Shown here: in pieces, positions 26,341-29,057 of the stretch
Layout of the letters: each line of letters starts with the position of its first letter
Numbering within the stretch: the stretch's first letter is position 1
Source of the DNA: CAYJAP01 sp964368425
Lineage (GTDB): Bacteria; Bacillota; Clostridia; Christensenellales; UBA1242
Length of the DNA: 29,057 nucleotides
Reading direction: 5' to 3'
Assembly (NCBI GenBank): GCA_964368425.1
Contig: CAYJAP010000006.1
Location: 1 to 29,057 of the forward strand
Made by a program: the position numbers and the translations under genes
Notes under the pieces: generated by a model
The model's input: only the letters and a program-made list of their open reading frames with translations
What the model was told of the DNA's origin: nothing
Database searches by the model: none

Positions 26341-26369
26341 ATTATATTGGTTTATCTCAACAAAGTAAA
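26341..26369 (-). promoter_or_regulatory. Promoter of the recombinase gene, apparently leaderless
   Basis: On the minus strand, TTTACT (26369-26364) and TATAAT (26346-26341) are 17 bases apart. The -10 box ends 6 bases before the ATG, so transcription should start at or next to the start codon. Confidence 0.7.
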
Positions 26370-26395
26370 CTATTTTCATCTTTTCAGCAATTTAA

Positions 26396-26424
26396 TTCAC
26401 AAAAATCAGTCTTTATGATACAAT
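26396..26424 (+). promoter_or_regulatory. Promoter of the nucleotidyltransferase-like gene
   Basis: TTCACA at 26396-26401 and TACAAT at 26419-26424 are 17 bases apart, with TGA giving an extended -10. It diverges from the recombinase promoter, about 27 bases away. Confidence 0.65.
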
Positions 26425-26451
26425 AACAAGGAATAATTAAGTGGAGAACTT

Positions 26452-27345
26452 ATGTTTATAGCCGAAGAATTTATAAATAAGATTGAGCCTGTCAGATACA
26501 AAAATTTATCTGCAAACTTTTTATATTTCGTAGAGAAAGCATCAGCAGATTTCTTTGCTGATAAACCTATGTTTAAAAATGACCGTGTAAAGATATATCT
26601 GTACGATAATTTCGTAATGCAAACCAACACCGCAAAAGAATGTTATTTAAATGCTTTTGTGGAAATTAATCAGCCGGCAAACGAAAAGTCTAATGTAATT
26701 GTTATCGGCAAAACACCCAAACCGCCGAAAAAAGAAAAACTCGTCAAAGATTTACATTTAACTCTTAAAAGCATCAAAGACGGCTTGTTCGACTCTCTTA
26801 TAAATACCTTCGACGAGAATAGCATGCTATGGAAACATAGACATAACATCACAATCTCCACTGTAGAGTATTACAAAGAGCAAAAACAAAACTTCTTGTT
26901 CAAGGTAACTCCTTGCTTAAAATATGTAAACAAGAAGGGGATTGAAGGAGTCATTTATTACGACAGAACAAAACGAGATGTTAAAATAGAGTATCCTGCA
27001 ATCACATTAAAAAACATAGAAGAGAAAAACGTTGCAACAAAAGGATTGTATAAAAAATATGTTCTAATGTTTAAAAATATATTTTTATTTCAAAAACCAT
27101 CACCAACTTTACCTTTCGAAATTTTTGAAAGTCTACTGTACAATGTCCCAAACACTCTGTACACCGGCCTTGATAGAGCATCAATACTCTTCGTAATTAA
27201 CTACTTAAGAAATAAAAACGCGTACGATTTTATGAGTATCGATGGACAAAATGAACTATTTACAAACAATTACAAACCGTTATCTTACACATATTCAAAG
27301 TTTGCTTTAGAGCAAATAGCTAAATATATCAATAGTCATCTATAA
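26452..27345 (+). CDS. Nucleotidyltransferase-fold protein with apparently lost active site
   Basis: A 297-residue soluble protein. It has no obvious named family, but its layout resembles bacterial nucleotidyltransferases of the polymerase-beta/CD-NTase type. YDNFVMQTNTAKECYLNAFVEIN (51-73) lines up with the usual pattern GSFxxGTxxKxSDIDxFVxI. NITISTVEYY and FLFKVTPCL (132-156) match the strand carrying the third acidic residue (FxVDVVPxL). ATKGLYKKYVLMFKN and PFEIFESLLYNVPN (195-234) match the helical part that follows. At the catalytic positions GS reads Asp52-Asn53, the two Asp read Tyr65 and Asn67, and the third reads Lys151. If the alignment is right it cannot catalyse nucleotide transfer. 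TGGAG at 26442-26446 lies 5 bases before ATG 26452. It stands alone with its own promoter. Confidence 0.55.
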   Translation: MFIAEEFINKIEPVRYKNLSANFLYFVEKASADFFADKPMFKNDRVKIYLYDNFVMQTNTAKECYLNAFVEINQPANEKSNVIVIGKTPKPPKKEKLVKDLHLTLKSIKDGLFDSLINTFDENSMLWKHRHNITISTVEYYKEQKQNFLFKVTPCLKYVNKKGIEGVIYYDRTKRDVKIEYPAITLKNIEEKNVATKGLYKKYVLMFKNIFLFQKPSPTLPFEIFESLLYNVPNTLYTGLDRASILFVINYLRNKNAYDFMSIDGQNELFTNNYKPLSYTYSKFALEQIAKYINSHL

Positions 27346-27412
27346 GTACTATGCAAAGTGTTATACCGCTTAATAAAGCCAGAATATCAACTTATGAATA
27401 GTACTTTTTTAT
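27344..27412 (+). terminator. Long-loop terminator after the nucleotidyltransferase-like gene
   Basis: AAGTACTAT at 27344-27352 pairs with ATAGTACTT at 27398-27406, then TTTT. The 45-base loop holds a small hairpin of its own (GCTT 27368-27371 with AAGC 27376-27379). It is the only terminator-like structure near the stop codon. Confidence 0.5.
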
Positions 27413-27655
27413 TGTGTAAAAGTTAAAATATTTTTAAAAAGCTTACAGCTAAAATACATTTTTATTAGTATTTTATTACTGTTCATATTATCTTTACGCA
27501 TTTATTATATCCCAATAGAATAACGTTACTCGTAAAGTTAGATAAACCATTAGATTATATTATATATAGAGTTGCACATATCGATATGCAGTAAATGAAG
27601 CAAAAGTCAATGTTTTCTATATGATTATATATAAAATGCATATATAAAGGCGATT

Positions 27656-27892
27656 TAATGACATTGGAGTCCAATAACACTTGATGATATTTATGATATA
27701 AACCGACTAAGATACTGTCATTAATTAAACAACTAAATTAAAGATATTGTCATTACATTAACAGTCCTTTTATATAATAAACAATCACCACGTAAAATAT
27801 TACATTTAATAAAGACAGAAAGCAACTGCATATAAATTACAATGATTCTAAATGACATGACAGTAGCCAGTGAGTAAATAAAGATAATGACA
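27656..27892. repeat. Cluster of TGTCATTA boxes
   Basis: TGTCATTA occurs on the plus strand at 27716-27723 and 27748-27755 and on the minus strand at 27656-27663 and 27885-27892. A 7-of-8 match on the minus strand lies at 27850-27857. The two plus copies extend to GATA(C/T)TGTCATTA and are 32 bases apart. Confidence 0.6.
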
Positions 27893-28060
27893 AAATAGAG
27901 TAGTATAAAAAGTTACATCTAAGAATGATAATTATTTATTAATTAATTTTACACAAAAAATGTTAGTGACAAAAACTCATATGCAAATTATAACAAAAGA
28001 ACGCAATGAAGCTTTTAAGACAGAGTTTGCAAAGTTCTTAAACAATACCTAGATATATGC

Positions 28061-28282
28061 TTAACTATTCGCAAAAGCTGTCTTTTGCGAATAGTTTAAC
28101 AACATTAAAACTAGCTCTGCAACTAACTTGAGCAGGTAAGAAATCATATTTTTTATCATAGGCTCACTTGTCGATTCACCTATTTTCTCCCCTACTCTAC
28201 CTCGTGTGCATTCATACGTTGTTGGAGTGTGTCTTACTATTCCATATTTACTGCATACCGTATTTTCTATTGAATCGTTTTT
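28061..28282 (-). pseudogene. Possible gene remnant or unrecognised small gene
   Basis: A 73-codon frame on the minus strand is open from after a stop at 28285-28283 down to a TAA at 28063-28061, unlike the rest of this gene-poor region. The product looks protein-like (for example VRHTPTTYECTRGRVGEKIGE) and ends in a hydrophobic segment (MISYLLKLVAELVLMLLN). There is no ATG, GTG or TTG near its 5' end. The first ATG would give a 32-residue hydrophobic peptide with only a weak AAGTGAG upstream. I do not recognise it. It may be a relic of a transferred gene or chance. Confidence 0.25.
28063..28096. repeat. Perfect 15-bp inverted repeat
   Basis: AACTATTCGCAAAAG at 28063-28077 pairs without mismatch with CTTTTGCGAATAGTT at 28082-28096 around CTGT. 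Neither strand has a T run after it, so it is not an ordinary terminator. Confidence 0.8.
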
Positions 28283-28322
28283 TCATAACCTAAATGAAAA
28301 CGTAGGTAAAAAAATTGTCGGA

Positions 28323-28347
28323 TAAAAAATGGGGGACTTTATCCCCC
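28323..28347 (-). terminator. Terminator of the YgjP-like gene
   Basis: On the minus strand GGGGGA (28347-28342) pairs with TCCCCC (28336-28331) around a 5-base loop and is followed by ATTTTTTATC. It lies about 20 bases after the gene. Confidence 0.85.
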
Positions 28348-28367
28348 TGCTAATGCATGTTGTATTT

Positions 28368-29036
28368 TTAAAACATAGCTAATAAAAAGTTTAACTCTTT
28401 TAATTTTACACGCTGATCTTTCCAGCTAGGCATCACACTCTGCACTATTCGGTAAAAGTTTTTTGAATGATTCATTTCAATTAAATGACTCAGTTCATGA
28501 ATTATGACGTAATCCACAACGTTATGAGGCAACATAATAAGCTTATAATTCAGCTTAATATTCCCCTTGCTATCACAACTTCCCCACTTTGATTTGGATT
28601 TTATAATCTTGATTGACTCATAATTAAGTTTCATTATGTTAGCAAAGTACTGAACTCTATCTTTCAAGACATCCGCCCCTACCTTTATGTAAAATTTTTC
28701 AGCCAACACCATGCATTTTTCTCTCTCAATATCTGGTGGAAACACAATCTTATTGTCTACTATTTCAACCTTCTTGGTGTTTGGAATTTCTATCTTTGTG
28801 TAAATTTTACCCAACAACATAAAAGCGTTATAGTTTATGAGATTGTAATTAACCATCATACTATCTTTAATCGCCTTCTGTTTTAATTCGATCCACCTTT
28901 CCTTCTGTTCAATAAATTTGAGGATGTAATCGAGGCTAAGTCTTTTAGGCGCACGAACTATGAGGCTACCCGTTTTACTGATAGACAACGACAATGTCCG
29001 TCTGTTTGTTCTTACAATTTTATCTGGCTGTATCAT
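28368..29036 (-). CDS. YgjP-like metallopeptidase domain protein (M48-like, DUF45)
   Basis: A 222-residue cytosolic protein with the YgjP/WLM-type zinc metallopeptidase fold. The zinc motif HELSH gives His180, Glu181 and His184, and His190 (NHSKNFY) is the third ligand. The WGSC segment (151-154) and the N-terminal sequence KIVRTNRRTLSLSI are typical of this family. Its substrate is unknown; relatives often sit next to type I restriction genes, but none is visible here because the window ends 21 bases upstream. ATG 29036 follows AGGGG (complement of 29046-29050) by 9 bases. A terminator lies after its stop. Confidence 0.88.
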   Translation of the reverse strand: MIQPDKIVRTNRRTLSLSISKTGSLIVRAPKRLSLDYILKFIEQKERWIELKQKAIKDSMMVNYNLINYNAFMLLGKIYTKIEIPNTKKVEIVDNKIVFPPDIEREKCMVLAEKFYIKVGADVLKDRVQYFANIMKLNYESIKIIKSKSKWGSCDSKGNIKLNYKLIMLPHNVVDYVIIHELSHLIEMNHSKNFYRIVQSVMPSWKDQRVKLKELNFLLAMF

Positions 29037-29057
29037 AAATACACACCCCTATTTGCC

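Larger units (their letters stand above)
27346..28367. other. About 1 kb AT-rich region without a clear gene
   Basis: All frames are broken by stops up to about 28060. The region holds the terminator above, a 12-base palindrome CATATCGATATG (27577-27588), repeated TGTCATTA boxes (27656-27892), a 30-codon frame at 27960-28052 without a ribosome-binding site, a perfect 15-bp hairpin (28063-28096), an open frame on the minus strand (28061-28282) and a terminator for the next gene. No known structured RNA was recognised. It may be a degraded locus, a control region or an undetected small-RNA locus. Confidence 0.6.

Noticed and set aside
27960..28052. 30-codon frame on the plus strand in the gene-poor region
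   Set aside because: Its product looks plausible but there is no ribosome-binding site or promoter, and it is too short to support without other evidence.
28063..28096. Hairpin read as a Rho-independent terminator
   Set aside because: No T run follows on either strand.
27346..28367. CRISPR array, tRNA or known housekeeping RNA
   Set aside because: No regularly spaced repeats with unique spacers, no cloverleaf and no recognisable conserved RNA core.

Overview
The window is one stretch of a low-GC Gram-positive (Bacillota) chromosome, most likely from a Clostridia-type anaerobe. Three things point there. Gene order matches conserved Firmicute blocks: yajC-TIGR04086-secD-secF-hemZ, rpsO-pnp-ylxY-mlpA, ftsK/spoIIIE-pgsA-cinA-recA and miaB-mutS-mutL-miaA. 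secD and secF are separate genes. Promoters are sigma-A type, often with an extended TGN -10, and ribosome-binding sites are strong. The standard genetic code fits, since TGA is used as a stop. No tRNA, rRNA, CRISPR array or intact insertion sequence was seen. The species cannot be named from the sequence alone.

Layout. 1-3200: a lysine/alanine-rich 3' gene end (probably YajC), a four-helix membrane protein, and secD/secF. 3219-4631: a HemZ-type radical SAM gene. 4648-7190: rpsO with a structured leader, then pnp. 7275-9298: a YlxY-type polysaccharide deacetylase homologue and an M16 peptidase. 9339-12169: an FtsK/SpoIIIE DNA translocase. 12194-15136: pgsA, a degenerate cinA homologue, and recA. 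15137-17458 (minus): a class A penicillin-binding protein that meets recA tail to tail with no gap. 17564-24401: a likely miaB-mutS-mutL-miaA operon. 24393-26334 (minus): a XerS-like recombinase, lexA and a small Cys4 protein. 26396-27345: a protein that looks like a nucleotidyltransferase with its active site lost. 27346-28367: about 1 kb of AT-rich DNA without a clear gene. 28368-29036 (minus): a YgjP/M48-like metallopeptidase.

How the genes fit together. Most are housekeeping genes for protein export, RNA turnover, chromosome segregation, DNA repair and tRNA modification. recA and lexA share an identical 13-base core (AACAAATGTTTGA) in their promoters, so both ends of the SOS switch lie in the window. 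miaA and miaB carry out consecutive steps of tRNA A37 modification and flank the mismatch-repair pair mutS/mutL.

The most unusual observation is the promoter of the mismatch-repair operon. A run of 17 A residues makes up most of the spacer between its -35 and -10 boxes, so slippage there would change promoter strength. Other points to check are the pseudo-nucleotidyltransferase, the degenerate CinA, a predicted leaderless recombinase mRNA, a ribosome-binding site buried in a terminator hairpin, and repeated TGTCATTA boxes in the gene-poor region.
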